DNA from: Ehretia macrophylla
Taxonomy: Eukaryota; Streptophyta; Magnoliopsida; Boraginales; Ehretiaceae
NCBI GenBank assembly: GCA_037974665.1
Contig: CM075768.1
Location: 2,031,501 to 2,095,500 of the forward strand
Direction of reading: 5' to 3'
Length of the DNA: 64,000 bases
The notes below the pieces were generated by a model, which was not told where the DNA came from, made no database searches, and saw only the letters and a list, made by a program, of their open reading frames with translations. This document shows positions 11,279 to 23,127 of this stretch, piece after piece (within the stretch, counting starts at the first letter, position 1; every line of letters starts with the position of its first letter). The translations under genes and the position numbers were made by a program.

Positions 11279-11741
11279 TAGCACTTTCTTTGCTTAGCTG
11301 GTGGTTGGTTGCCAGTCTTTTGTGCGGGCCATGCTTGATGTGTATATTGCTTGGTTGACGCTTCATTTTGAGGCTTGTAGCATTGTATGTAGTTTCTGTT
11401 TTGAGGCCTCTATGGTCTTATGTTGTAAAAGTTGAAAGGTTGTAAAGTTGTAAAGATATACTCACGTGACTAATAAGAAATGCATGCTAATGGTTTAACT
11501 GTTTAGTGGCACGAATACTTGTGTAGTATGCATGACATTTTTGGTTTGCAAAGTTGTTTAATGAGAATATTTATGTTTTCTAAAAGAAAGTTGACTTGTT
11601 CCAAATGTTTATTGAGGTTTTCACGAATATTATGTTGAATGTATGGTTTCGGATCGTCCACGGTACAGAGGAGACTCCGTCCGTGTGTCGGGTCCAGGCT
11701 TGGCCTTTTGCGGGGTCGAGTCGGGGCGTGACATCTTTAGG

Positions 11742-11753
11742 TTGTATCAGAGC
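11742..11753 (+). other. Primer binding site of element D
   Basis: TTGTATCAGAGC, one base off the initiator tRNA-Met complement, eight bases after the 5' LTR end. Confidence 0.8.
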
Positions 11754-12041
11754 ATGATAGTATTGCATGAGCCGGGATATGTTTCTCGGTCTGTGGGATA
11801 AAGGTCTAGAATGATAAAGTATTATTGTATGATTGTTAAGTAAAAAGTGTTATAGCATGACTATGTGAACTTGGATTGCTTATGTGTTTAAGTGAATTTG
11901 TTTGACATGTCAATCTTGTGTTATGTGAATTGTGTGCTAGAATATTTGATTGTTATTGACTTGAGTGTTAACTAATCTTATGTGCTATATTGCTGTCTAT
12001 AAACTGCTTTTATATGTGGCCAGCTATTGTAAGTTGTTACT
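11754..12041 (+). other. Untranslated leader of element D
   Basis: AT-rich stretch up to the gag ATG at 12042. It contains the TATGTGAA/TGATTG-rich repeats typical of leaders in this window and no coding sequence. Confidence 0.65.
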
Positions 12042-13200
12042 ATGCCGCCACGACGTAGTACTCAAGGTCAAGGGGCAGATGAAGAGGCAGCATAACAGGG
12101 TCAGCAATCGATGCCTGAACAGTTTATGGCTACTATGACCACTGCAGTTGACCGGATTACTCAGGTACTGCATGAACAGAGGCAGGAGAGGAATAATAAT
12201 CCCCAGGGAAATCAAGCTAATCCTGGTGGACAAGGGCATAGGGCTGAGACTAATCAGTTGGAGAAATTCCTTAGGCACGAGCCGGGTAAGTTCTTCGGAG
12301 AGTCGGATGACAAGGCAGCCGAGAAATGGATTAACCGTGTTGAGAAAATTTACGCTACTTTAAGGTACACTGACGAGGCAAAGATAGCTTATGCAGCATT
12401 CCTGTTTGAGGGTGACGCAGAACAATGGTGGAACACTGTCAGGTTGAGTTGGGACTGTAAGGATGTTCCGCATTTGTGGGATGATTTCGTGAGTGAGTTT
12501 CGGGACAAGTATATTCCCGAGATGGCTAGGGAAGGCGGGAAGACGAATTTCTGGGCCTGAAGCAAGGAAACATGACTGTCGCATAGTATGAGGCTAGGTT
12601 TGTCAGCCTGTCGAGGTATATGCCTGAGCTGGTGCAGCCAGCTGGGAGGATGATTAGTAGGTTTGTTCGTGGGCTGAGAATGGATATATAGTTGCATTTG
12701 ACTGGGCAGACTTATACTACTTTTCCCGAGGCATTCCAAGCAGCCTCGAAGTTTGAGAAACGGAAGGCAGAGATGATAGCTGAGAGTAGCCAGCCGAGTA
12801 AGAAACAATACTTGGGCCAGAGTAGCCAGAGTCAGCAGAGGCAGTATCAGACTTTTGTTCAGGTTCCGCAGCAGCATCCGTATCAGCCTCAGTATCAGAT
12901 TCAGGGGAGACCAGCTGCGACTAGACCCCAGCAGGGAGGTACAGTTCCTACCACTGCCAGAGCCACCGCACCTACGGGAAACACTGTTGTAAGGAAAAAT
13001 TAGCAGTGTAACTTTTGTAATCGATCAGGCCACATTGAAGCTAATTGCTGGAGAAAGAGTGGTAAGTGCACTGGTTGTGGGAGCGATCAGCATAGGGTGA
13101 AACATTGCCCTAAGTTTAAGAATGTTCAGGGCCGTACTGGAGGCCAGGGTGTGCAGAATAGGGCTGCAGGTGCAGGTCCAGCACAGAGGGTTCAGGCTAG
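12042..13200 (+). pseudogene. Element D gag remnant
   Basis: Gag starting MPPRRSTQGQG at 12042. The core reads FGESDDKAAEKWINRVEKI and FEGDAEQWW (about 12295-12430), followed by a Q/P-rich linker and two CCHC knuckles (CNFCNRSGHIEANC from 13007, CTGCGSDQHRVKHC near 13070). Breaks are a TAA at 12093, a frameshift near 12540, and TAG codons near 12583, 12690 and 13001. Several match Gln codons in sister copies, as expected for C-to-T change. Without these the length is normal for a Tekay-like Gag. Confidence 0.88.
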
Positions 13201-13830
13201 GGTCTTTGCACTAGATGCGGAGGAGCTACCTGATACTACAGCAATAGTGGAAGGTACATTTCTTCTCAATACTCAGCCAGTTAAAGTTTTGATTGATCTC
13301 GAAGCTACGCATTCGTTTATAAGTCCTGCATGTGCACGATCTGTGAATGTTTGCATTGATAAACTGCCACATAAAGTTGAAGTTAGTACGCCTTTGAGTG
13401 CGAAATTTGTTACTGAGTCTATTTGCAAATCATGTGTTATATGCATTGCGGACCATAAATTTCTTGCTGATTTAATTATACTGCCCTTCCGTGACTTTGA
13501 AATCATTTTGGGAATGGACTAGTTGGAGAAATACTATGCTCAGTTGGATTTTAGAACAAAAATTGTTTATCTTCAGATTCCTGACCTACCGGTATTAGAG
13601 ATTGTTGGGAACTGTAGGGCTGCCTGAATACCCCTTTTATCATCAATCAAGGCTTCTAAGTTGTTGAATAAAGGTTGTGAAGCTTACCTAGCTTATCTAA
13701 TCAATCAACCTACTGATAAGTTGAATTTGAATGAGGTTCCAATTGTTAAAGACTTCCCTAGTATATTTCCCGAGGAATTACCGGGTTTACCACCGGATAG
13801 AGAGATTGAATTTGTGATTGACCTTATGCC
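13201..13830 (+). pseudogene. Element D protease and linker remnant
   Basis: Retropepsin region after ALDAEELPDTTAIVEGTF. The active-site LIDSGA motif reads LIDLEA (D codon at 13295), so the triad is lost. The conserved DLIILPFRDFEIILGMD follows near 13470-13520, then a TAG where sister copies have Trp, a TGA at about 13625, and KGCEAYLAYLINQP near 13670. A frameshift near 13830 separates it from RT. It would not be functional. Confidence 0.85.
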
Positions 13831-15861
13831 GGGCAGCGCCAATTTCTAGAAGTCCTTATAGAATGGCACCGGCTGAACTTCAGGAATTGAAAATTCAGCT
13901 TCAGAACTTACTTGATAAAGGGTTTATACAACCTAGTTATTCGCCATGGGGTGCGCCTGTGTTGTTTGTGAGAAAGAAAGACGGCACGCTACGGTTATGT
14001 ATTGATTACCGGGGACTTAATCAAGTCACGATTAAGAACAAATACCCCTTGCTGTTGATTGAAGAATTGTTTGACCAGTTGCAGGGTGCAAGTGTATACT
14101 CCAAATTTGACTTGAAGCACGGTTACTATCAACTCAGGATTCGGAGTGACGATATACCTAAGACGGTATTCAGGACTAGATATGGCCACTATGAATTTGT
14201 TGTGTTACCGTTTGGATTGACGAATGCACCAGCCACATTCATGGACTTAATGTAGAGGGTTTTTCGACCTTATCTTGATCAATTTGTTGGAATCTTTATT
14301 GACGACATTTTAGTATACTCTAAGAATGAGGCTGAACATGAACAACATTTGAAGATTGTGTTACAGACTTTGCAAGAAAACAAGCTTTTTGCTAAATTCA
14401 GCAAGTGCGAATTCTAGTTGAATCAAATATCTGTTCTAGGCCATATCATTTCACATCAAGGAATTTCAGTAGACCCAGCTAAGATTGAAGTTGTTTCGTC
14501 TTGGAAGAGACCTGAAACGGTGTTAGAGATTCGGAGCTTTCTAGGGTTGGCAAGTTACTATCGGAGGTTTGTTAAAGACTTTTCCAAAATTTCAGGGCCT
14601 TTAAGCCAGTTGACTCGAAAGAAGGTTACTTACAACTGGGATGCTAAATGTGAATCCAATTTTCAAGAACTGAAGAAGAGACTAACTACAGCTCCTATAC
14701 TAGCTTTACTTGAGGGTACAGAAAACTTTGTTGTCTACAGTGATGCATCGAAAGAGGGTTTGGGCTGTGTTTTAATGCAGAATGGTAAGGTGATTGCCTA
14801 TGCTTCTAGGAAATTGAAACCATATGAAGTCAATTACCCTGCACATGATCTTGAGTTAGCTGCAGTTGTGTTTGCTTTAAAGAAGTGCCGTCATTATTTG
14901 TGGGGTAGCAGATTTGAAATTTTTACTGACCACAGGAGTCGCAAATATTTATTTTCACAAAAAGATCTGAATATGAGGCAGCGAAGATGGCTAGAGCTAT
15001 TAAGTGGTTACAATTGTTCTATAAACTACGTGTCAGGTAAGGCCAATGTTGTTGCAGATGCTTTGAGCCGAAAGGCTACTGTTGCAAGTCTAATTATCAA
15101 GGATTGGGAAACTTTGGAGGAAATTTGTTCATGGAATCCAGAAGCTACTGAGGTAGGGATTCGATTTGCTAGCTTACAAATTCAGTCGGGATTGCTAACA
15201 CAAATCAGGGAGGCTCAGAAGACTGATCCTCACATCTTGAAAATCCAAGAAAAAGCAAAAGGGAGAGAGTCGGAGTTTAAATTACATGTAGAAGGTATCT
15301 TCAGATTCAGGGACAGGGTGTGTGTTCCTAGTGATCCGACTTTGAAGAATGAGATTCTGTCCGAGGCACATAACTCAAGATATACAATTCACCCGGGCAG
15401 TACTAAAATGTATAGAGATCTGAAACAACACTTCTGGTGGAACAATATGAAGAGGGAGATTGCTGGGTATGTATCCAGGTGTTTAACTTGCCAGAGGGTT
15501 AAAGCTGAGCATCAGAGACCAGCCGGGCTTCTGCAACCGTTATCGATTTCGCAATGGAAATGGGTGCATATAACAATGGACCTTGTGACCGATCTTCCGA
15601 GATCTTCGAGAGGATGTGATTCTGTTTGGGTTGTTGTGGACCGATTGACTAAGGTTTCACACTTTATTCCCGTGAACAAACAGGATAGCTTTGATAAACT
15701 AGCTGAGCTTTATGTTACTAATATTGTGAGACTTTATGGTGTCCCACAACGTATAGTGTCAGATAGAGATCCTAGATTTAAATCTCGTTTTTGGCAGAAG
15801 TTGCAAGAAGCCATGGGAAATAAGTTGAGCTTCAGTACTGCATACCATCCACAAACTGATG
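13831..15861 (+). pseudogene. Element D RT, RNase H and integrase, first part
   Basis: Pol enzymes that copy RNA into DNA and insert it. RT begins near [10 protein letters not shown] and carries [20 protein letters not shown], with the catalytic FIDD intact near 14297. RNase H follows ([20 protein letters not shown] near 14730), then the integrase zinc region ([18 protein letters not shown] near 15485) and core (VVVDRLTKVSHF, SDRDPRF). Only two stops occur in this stretch, TAG at about 14253 and TAG near 14415 (a Trp in sister copies). The frame from 14418 runs 1.4 kb until solo LTR B2 cuts in at 15866, just after YHPQTDGQ. Confidence 0.92.
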
Positions 15862-15866
15862 GCCAG

Positions 15867-18647
15867 TGTGATAACCCGAACCCGGCATGCATTTAACTGC
15901 ATTTAATTAAGTGACACCTTAAATGTTAGCATTGGATTTGAGTTTATTTTTAGTTAAACATTTATATGTAGCTTTATTTCATATTTCTTTTAGAAGTAAT
16001 TAGAATAATACTTGAGCTAATTATTTTAACGGAATATCAACTATTTTTCATATTGATGTCAATCATTTTTATTTTTCTTGCACTTAAATGCTCGGATTTC
16101 AATTAAATGAAAAGTATCTCCGAGCCGGAGTAATTTTAAACTATGATGCTTTCCAAAAATGATATATTTCTTAGATTCTTTGAGATTTAATTGTTACTTC
16201 TTTGTTGTCGCAACGTGGATTGCATATCGGGAGCGATAGTTAGAGAGCGGTTCCTAGTCCTCAACAAATAGTGAAAACTAGTATTTAGTCTTTTAATTTT
16301 AGTGTTTTAAGTTGTATTTAACTGGAATTGGATTTATGTTACTTATTTTAGCCCTAAAATGCATGAAATAAGCTTGATTGACCAACTTAAGTGAACTTTG
16401 ACCAAAGCTTTGACCATTTGACTTTGTGCCATCCTTTTAAAAGCTTAAATTAGCACAAAACAAAAAAAAGAGGGCTGAACAGAAAACAAGCAGGGCCAAA
16501 AATGAAGGAGAAAAAAAAAGACATTTCAACCTTCAAATCTTCGATTCTTCGCGTGAGCTTGCACGGGGTGGTTTCCGAGGCATCCTAGGAGGTTTTCCTT
16601 GCATCTAGGAGCATCTAAGGTGAGGGTTTCATTGTTATTTGTGCATTTGAATATTTTGTGTATTAACTTTGATTTTTGGGTTTTATCTGTATATTGTTGT
16701 TTTAATTGATTTGAGGCTTAAAGTATGTTCCCTAGCAATCGTAGAACATGTATTTATAGTTTTTTAACATTTTATGCGGTTGAATATCAAAATTGAAATA
16801 TAAATTGTTAATTGAATAGTAATTTATGAATAGTAAATCCTTGAAATGATGAAGTTGCGCTGTTATGCTTTCTGTTGATGTAAAAATGTGCTAGGTATGT
16901 TAGAATGCCTAAATGCATGGTTTGTTTAGGTTGCGTAATGGAAAAAATGAGAATTATACATTAGTGAAAGTTGGGGTCGTTTCAGTCGAGTTTAGAATTT
17001 TCTCGATTTGCGTGAAGGCATTGTCGAGGTACGTCATGGAAGCACTTTTGGTGCAGTTGTGACATTGGTTGGGTAATCGGTTGAGGTAGTTGTAGTTCAA
17101 ACGAGCAAAGGGGGAAATCGGGGCTTTGCGGGGATTCTAGGGTAAAGTGGGGTTTTGTGGTCTATAGTCGTGCTTTATGGTAACCTAGGAGGATTGGTGA
17201 AGTCGATTTTCAAAACTCGTGGCTCATTTGGAAGTAGTAGCGTTTGGTAAGTTGGGGTCATTTTCGTGATTTTGTGTGTTTTCATAGAATACTGCTTATA
17301 GAATGCTTATATTGCTTATAGAATGCTTTTGTTGCCTATAGAATGCTTATAATGCCTATAGAATGCTTGTTATTGCTTGATGATGTTTGTTGGTGTTGTT
17401 CTTGTTACTTATTTGATTGTAAATGCTTGTTAATGCTTATTACGCTTGTTAGAGTTGATTGTTGATTGAAATGTTTAACAATTGTTGATAATGCGTGATA
17501 TCTCGTTTATCGTCTCTAATCTGTATTGTTGTGCTATCGCTCGTTTATCGCCTTGTATCGAGTCTTGCATTGCATAGTATCAGGGCGTGAGTGATGGGCC
17601 TCTCTGGGTAGCCTCTGGTTGCTGGTGTTGGTTGCTCTAGCTCCATGTCCTATTCCCTTTTCTCGCTTGGGTTGCCTCCCAGGGAGATTTGGGTCATAGA
17701 ATTGATGGTTACTCCCGGGGTATTCCAAACTGGTGTTATAAGGTGGTTGCGCGCTTATTGTCATCGTTGTCAACATCAAGCTCGAGATTGATGTATCGCT
17801 CGTGAAATGGTATATTGCTCGTATGAGTGAACCATAGCCTTCAGAGTGTGGTATAGCTTTGAATGGTTATGTTAATGCTTTCTTGAATGTTTATTATATT
17901 GTCGTTTATATTGAATGCTTTCTTATTGACTTTATTGCTTAACTGTGTCTATTTGCATTGCACGACTTTCCTTCTCTCCACCTCGATATCTGTCTCACCC
18001 TCACTAAGTATACGTGTTGTGTATACTCACTCCTCACCACCACATTTTAGGAAATGTCATGTTAGTTGGAAAGTTCGTGATTTCGTGAAAGTTCGTGCTT
18101 GAAGGGTTGTCTTGTGTACCTATGTGGCTTGAGTTGTCGAAGTTGTAAAGATGTATGCTTTTATGTATTGTATGTATTTATTGTTAAAAGAAATGTAATC
18201 TAAATTAGCTAAATAGTTGAGGTAGATGGATAAGTTAGTTATGTATTCAGTAATATAGTTTAACTTCGATGCATGTTTGTAATGTCCAAAGGAAAAGAGT
18301 TAGAATGGCATGATAGTTTATTTTATGCAGTAGCTTAGTATGGTTTAATTGTCTAGTTGAATGTACTGGACAAAAATGAAAAGAGATAGGTTAGCTTTTA
18401 AATTGGAAATGTATGTATACCTGCTGAGTTTAATTGTTGAAAACCGAGGCTCGGATGGCCTTGAGGAAGTTTTGTATGGTTGGACACGGTGTTGGTCCAT
18501 TTAAATGCTATTACAGGTTTTACATTTTGCCTAGAAACAGGGGAGACTCCGTCCGTTTTCCCTGAAAATTATGCCCGGGTTTGGATTTGGGTTGTGATTA
18601 GACTGATTGATAGAACTCCCGGTCTTGAGAGGGATCGGGGTGTTACA
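15867..18647 (+). mobile_element. Solo LTR B2 inside element D integrase
   Basis: 2781 bp, TGTGATAACCC to GGGGTGTTACA, flanked by perfect GCCAG duplications (15862-15866, 18648-18652). The integrase coding text resumes directly after the second repeat. There is no internal region, so it is a solo LTR. It carries the donor-like site at 16619/16620, the conserved block at about 17590-17730 and the hairpin at 18005-18029. Near 17285-17365 there are short repeats around CTTATAGAATG. The 71-codon frame at 17887-18102 resembles frames in B3 and B4 but is not a supported gene. Confidence 0.95.
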
Positions 18648-18652
18648 GCCAG

Positions 18653-19470
18653 TCTGAGAGAACTATCAGGATCTTGGAAGACATGCTTCGGGCATGTGTG
18701 TTAGACTTTGGGAGGAATTGGGAGAAGCTTTTGCCTTTAGCATTGGGAGAAGTTTTTGCCTTTAGCAGAGTTCGCCTACAATAATAGTTATCAATCTACT
18801 ATAGGTATGGCTCCATACGAGGCATTGTATGGTCGTAAATGCAGATCCCCATTGTATTGGGAAGAGGTTGGAGAGATGAGAACAGTTGATCCGACTGTGT
18901 TACCTGAGATGATTAAGATGGTGGATAATGTTCACCTTATTCGCCAGCGTATGCTTACAACTCAGAGTCGTCAGAAGAGTTATGCGGATAAGCACCGTCG
19001 GGATCTTGAGTTTGCTTTGGGAGATCAGGTATTTATTAAGATTTCTCCTCGAAAGGGGTTGATTCGGAACGGTAGGAGCGGGAAACTTAGTCCCAGGTAT
19101 ATGGGTCTGTTTGGGATCACCGAAAAGGTGGGTCCTTTGGCTTATCGGTTAGCTTTGCCTCCGAGCTTGTCGAGACTGCACGATATTTTCCACGTGTCTA
19201 TGTTAAGGAAATACCATCCAGATCCTTCACATGTACTTGAACTCGAGCCTTTGCAGATTGAGGAAAAGTTAACTTATGAGGAGAGACCGATTTGAATTGT
19301 GGATCGAAAAGTTCATGAACTTCGCAGGAAGAGTATTCCGTTGGTAAAGGTTTTATGGAATCATCATGGGTTTGAGGAAGCAACTTGGGAAAGAGAAGAC
19401 CAGGTTCAGAGTCAGTATCCGGAGTTGTTTGACAACCAGGTAAGAATTGCGTGGACACAATTGTTTTAAG
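18653..19470 (+). pseudogene. Element D integrase C-terminal half and chromodomain
   Basis: Continues the integrase core after B2 ([13 protein letters not shown] in sister copies), then [20 protein letters not shown], the GPY/F-like region (SPRYMGLFGITEKVGPLAYRL) and a chromodomain-like end (LVKVLWNHHGFEEATWERED). A 25-bp tandem duplication at 18717-18766 shifts the frame. A TGA at about 19293 replaces an Arg codon of sister copies. The purine run just before 19481 is the polypurine tract. Confidence 0.88.
18717..18766 (+). repeat. 25-bp tandem duplication in element D integrase
   Basis: Two adjacent 25-bp copies beginning ATTGGGAGAAG and ending CCTTTAGC, differing by one C/T. The extra copy adds 25 bases and so shifts the reading frame. 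Confidence 0.85.
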
Positions 19471-19480
19471 GGGGAGAGTG

Positions 19481-19762
19481 TGTAATACCCGAGCTCGGAA
19501 CGTGAAATTTTCTTGTTATTTTTTTAAAAATTATATTTTTTCTTAAATTCTTTGAAATTTAATTGTTATTCCTTTATTGTCGCAAAGTGCATTGCATTTC
19601 GAGAGCGATAGTTAGAGAGCGTTTTCTAGTCCTCAGCAAATAGTGAAAACTAGTATTTAGTGTTTTAATTTTAATGTTTTAGTTGTTGTTAACTAGAATT
19701 AGAATTGCATTAGTTTTTTAGCCTTAAAATGCCTAAAAAAAGCTTATTTGACCAACTTAAGT
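19481..19762 (+). repeat. 3' LTR of element D, segment 1
   Basis: Starts TGTAATACCCGAGC and matches 9436-9717 with about ten differences. It ends at the target repeat TAAGT (19758-19762) of inverted solo LTR C2. Confidence 0.92.
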
Positions 19763-20178
19763 TGTCACGCCCCAACTCGATCCCTCCTATAATCAGTCAG
19801 GACGCAACAGAATTTCGGCAGTATAACGACAGTAAATAGGACACCGAGGCTCTAAACCAACCTCAATAGAACATCATACATCAACTTCACAAACCATACA
19901 ACAAACAACTCCTCAATAAAATAACAACATACATCATAACCATATTATACAATAAATAGTCCTCGTTATATGCCTCCGTTCCAACATAATACATTAACCC
20001 TTAATATACAATACAAAAACATATTGAGCCAATCTAGCAACCTAATCATAAACAAAAGAAAAGCTACTAAGACAACATCAACTAATTCATTAACTTATCA
20101 ACATCTTATACATTATAAACTGCAAAGCAGATAAAAGTATACTAAGTTAATTTACAAGATAATAAAACATGTACGACA

Positions 20179-20280
20179 TCATGGATAAGACTCTGGAACA
20201 TAGGACTCATCCACGTAAGACACGTTTTCCTCTTCAGGAAGCACGTACCCGTAATCCTGCGATAGTACACCTGTATGCAT
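20179..20280 (-). other. C2 copy of the LTR short ORF (33 codons)
   Basis: ATG at 20280 and stop at 20179. It encodes a peptide ending VDESYVPESYP with LSQDYGYV near its start, homologous to 41031-41144 in C1. Many differences between the copies fall at third codon positions. Expression is not shown. Confidence 0.45.
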
Positions 20281-20527
20281 GCAATAATAGAGAGTGAGCT
20301 TATATAAAATAAGCCCAGCGAGGATCCGATAGATCTCGAGCAAGGTCTACTAAACTCCTTGGAATAATCCTTTGAGTCAGTAAACACACAATAACATAAA
20401 TAATACTATCATCACATAATTATATGACCATTCAATAAAGGATACTCTCTCTAGTTGGTGTAGCTCCAAACGCCATCACGATCTCAACCATTCTTCTTGT
20501 AACTTCCCATTACTCACGCACCCGGAG

Positions 20528-23127
20528 TGTGATACCCCGAACCTGACATATATTTAATAGCATTTAAAGTTCATTTAAATTGCATTTTATTGACCTTTCA
20601 CCTTCTTTGACCAAACTAGTTGACTTTTCATCTACAATGACCAACTAGGACAAGGTGAAAATTTTTGAAATGTTTAATAAAGGGAAAACTTGGGATTATA
20701 AATAAAAAAAATGCAATGTTAAGTTAGTCAAATTTTGGGTCAACTTTGGAATTAAATCTGAACCAATTGGAGAAGAGTTAGGTAGCGAATTATATATGGT
20801 TGGAAAGCTCTATGAGTCTAGTTTTTGAGGCTTCAAACCGTTCGTAAATTGGAGTTTTCTAGAAGAAGTTATGGCTGTTTTCATAAGGTCGCGCATAGCT
20901 GTTTTGGTTTAGCGGGTTGACCGAAGCTTTGACCATTTGTCATCTTATATATGCATAATACATTACATAAACATGCGAAAATCTGGAAAAAAAAAAATAG
21001 AAAGGGCCAAAACCATAGGAGAAAAAGAAAAAAAGATTTCAACCTTCAAATCTTCGCGTGAGCTTGCACGGGGTTGTTTCCGAGGCATCCAGCGTGGTTT
21101 TCCTAGCGTCTAGGAGCGTCTAAGGTGAGGGTTTCATCGTTATTTGCACATTTGAAAATATTGAACGTAAACTTTAATTTTTGTGATTTAACAGTAGGTT
21201 GTTATTTTGTCTGTTTCATTGCTTAAAGAATGTTCCCTAGCAATTGTAGAACGTGTATTTATAGTTTTTTTAACATTTTCTGTGGTTGAATATCGAATTT
21301 GAAATATAAATTGTGTAATGAATAGTAAATAGTGAATAGTAAACTCCCGTTTCGATGAAGTTGCGCTGTTATGCTTTCTGTTGATGTGAAAATGTGCTAG
21401 GTATGCTAGAATGTCTAAATGCATGGTTTGTTTAGGTTGCATAATGGAAAAAATGAGAAAAACGCCTTGGTGAAAGTCGGGGTCGTTTAGGTCGAGTTTA
21501 GTGTTTTCTCGTTTTACGTGATGGCATTGTTTCGGGAGGCCATGGAAGCACTTTTGGTGCGATTATGGCATTGGTTGGGTGTTTGGTTAGTATAGTTGTA
21601 GTTCAAACGAGCAAAGGGGGAAATCGGGACTTTGCGTGAATTCTAGGGTAAAGTAGGGTTTCGTGGTCTTTAGACGTGCCTTATGGTGACCTAGGAGGAT
21701 TGGTGAAGTCGATTTCCAAAGCTCGTGGCTCGTTTGAAAGTAGTAGCGTTTTGAAAGTTGGGGACATTTTTGGGATTTTGTGTGTTTTCATAGTATATTG
21801 CTTATAGAATGTTTATAATGCTTATAGAATGTCTATAATGTTTATAAAATGCTTATTATGCCTATAGAATGCTTAGGGTTGCTTGATATACTTGTTTAAT
21901 TGGTGTTATTGTTGCTTATTATTGCTTGTTATGCTTGAAAAGTTAGTTGAATGCTAGTATTGATTGTGATTGCTTGTTATCTCGTTTCTTGTCACTAGTT
22001 TGTATTGTTGTGCTATCGCTCGTTTATCGCCTTGTATCGAGTCTTGCATTGCATAGTGTCTCGCGCGTGAGTGATGGGCCTCTCTGGGTAGCCTCGGGTT
22101 GTAAGTCTTGGTTGCCCTAGCTCCGTTGCTATTCCTTTTTCTCGCTTGGGTTGCCTCCCAAGGAGATTTCGGTCGTAGAATTGATGGATACTTCGGGGGT
22201 ATTCCAAACTGGTGTTATAAGGTGATTGCGCGCTTATTGTCATCGTTGTCAACATCAAGCTCGAGATTGATGTATCGCTCGTAAAATGGTATATTGCTCG
22301 TAAGAGTGAACCACAGCCTTCAGAGTGTGGTATAGCTTTGAATGGTTGTGTTAATGCTTTCTTGAATGTTTAATATATTGTCGTTTGTATTGAATGCTTT
22401 CTTATTGATTTTATTGCTTAGCTGTGTCTATTTGCATTGCACGACTTTCTTTCTCTCCAACTCGATATTTGTCTCGCCCTCACTGAGTATACGTGTTGTG
22501 TATACTCACTCCTCACCACCACATTTCAGGAAATGTCATGTTAGCTAGAAAGTTCGTGATTTCGTGAAAGTTTGTGCCTGAAGAGTTGTCTTGCGTGCCT
22601 ATGTGGCTTGGGTGTCGAAGTTGTAAAGATATATGCTTTCATATGTTGTATGTATTTAATGTCAAAAAGTATGTAATTTAAGTTTCATTAGATTGTTGAA
22701 GTAGTTTGATAAGTTAGATTATGTATCTAGTTATTATAACTTAATTTCAAATGCATGTTTGTAATGTCCAAAGGAAAAGATTTAGAATGACATGATAGTT
22801 TATTTTATGTAGTAGCTTAGTATGGTTTAATTGTCAAGTTCGAATGTACTTGCCAAAAATGAAAAGAGATAGGTTAGCTTTTAAATTGGAAATTTATGTA
22901 TAGTTGCTGAGTTTAATTGCTGAGAACCGAGGCTGGATGGCCTTGAGGTGGTTGAATGTTTGGACATGGTATTGGTCCCTTTATATGCTGTCGCAGGTTT
23001 TACATTTCGCCTAGAAACAGGGGAGACTCCGTCCGTTTTCCCTAAAATTTATGCCCGGGTTTGGATTTGGGTTGTGATTAGATTGATCGTTAGAACTCCC
23101 GGTCTCGAGAGGGATTGGGGTGTTACA
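20528..23127 (+). mobile_element. Solo LTR B3 nested in C2
   Basis: 2600 bp, TGTGATACCCCG to GGGGTGTTACA, flanked by CGGAG (20523-20527) and CGGGG (23128-23132), a 5-bp duplication with one later change. Its first 400 bp closely match B1, while the following leader part (about 20940-21130) is closer to B2/D, so it may be mosaic. It has the hairpin at 22484-22508 and the donor-like site at 21124/21125. Confidence 0.92.

Larger units (their letters stand above)
9436..11733 (+). repeat. 5' LTR of element D (2298 bp)
   Basis: Runs from TGTAATACCCG to GGGGCGTGACA and is uninterrupted. It holds the donor-like CTAAG|GTGAGG at 9947/9948, the conserved CTATTCCCT block (about 10805-10945), a hairpin at 11169-11188 and the acceptor-like TTACAG|G at 11213/11214. 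Its R/U5-like part is closely related to family B, so B and D are sister families or exchanged segments. Confidence 0.93.

Noticed and set aside
17887-18102. 71-codon frame in B2 with similar frames in B3 (22366-22548) and B4 (31130-31330), ending HFRKCHVSWKVRDFVKVRA in B2
   Set aside because: The copies are close in DNA sequence, so shared frames are expected. It spans the hairpin and the acceptor-like site, and B3 has a stop within it. The tail shows a few silent changes but not enough to call it coding.
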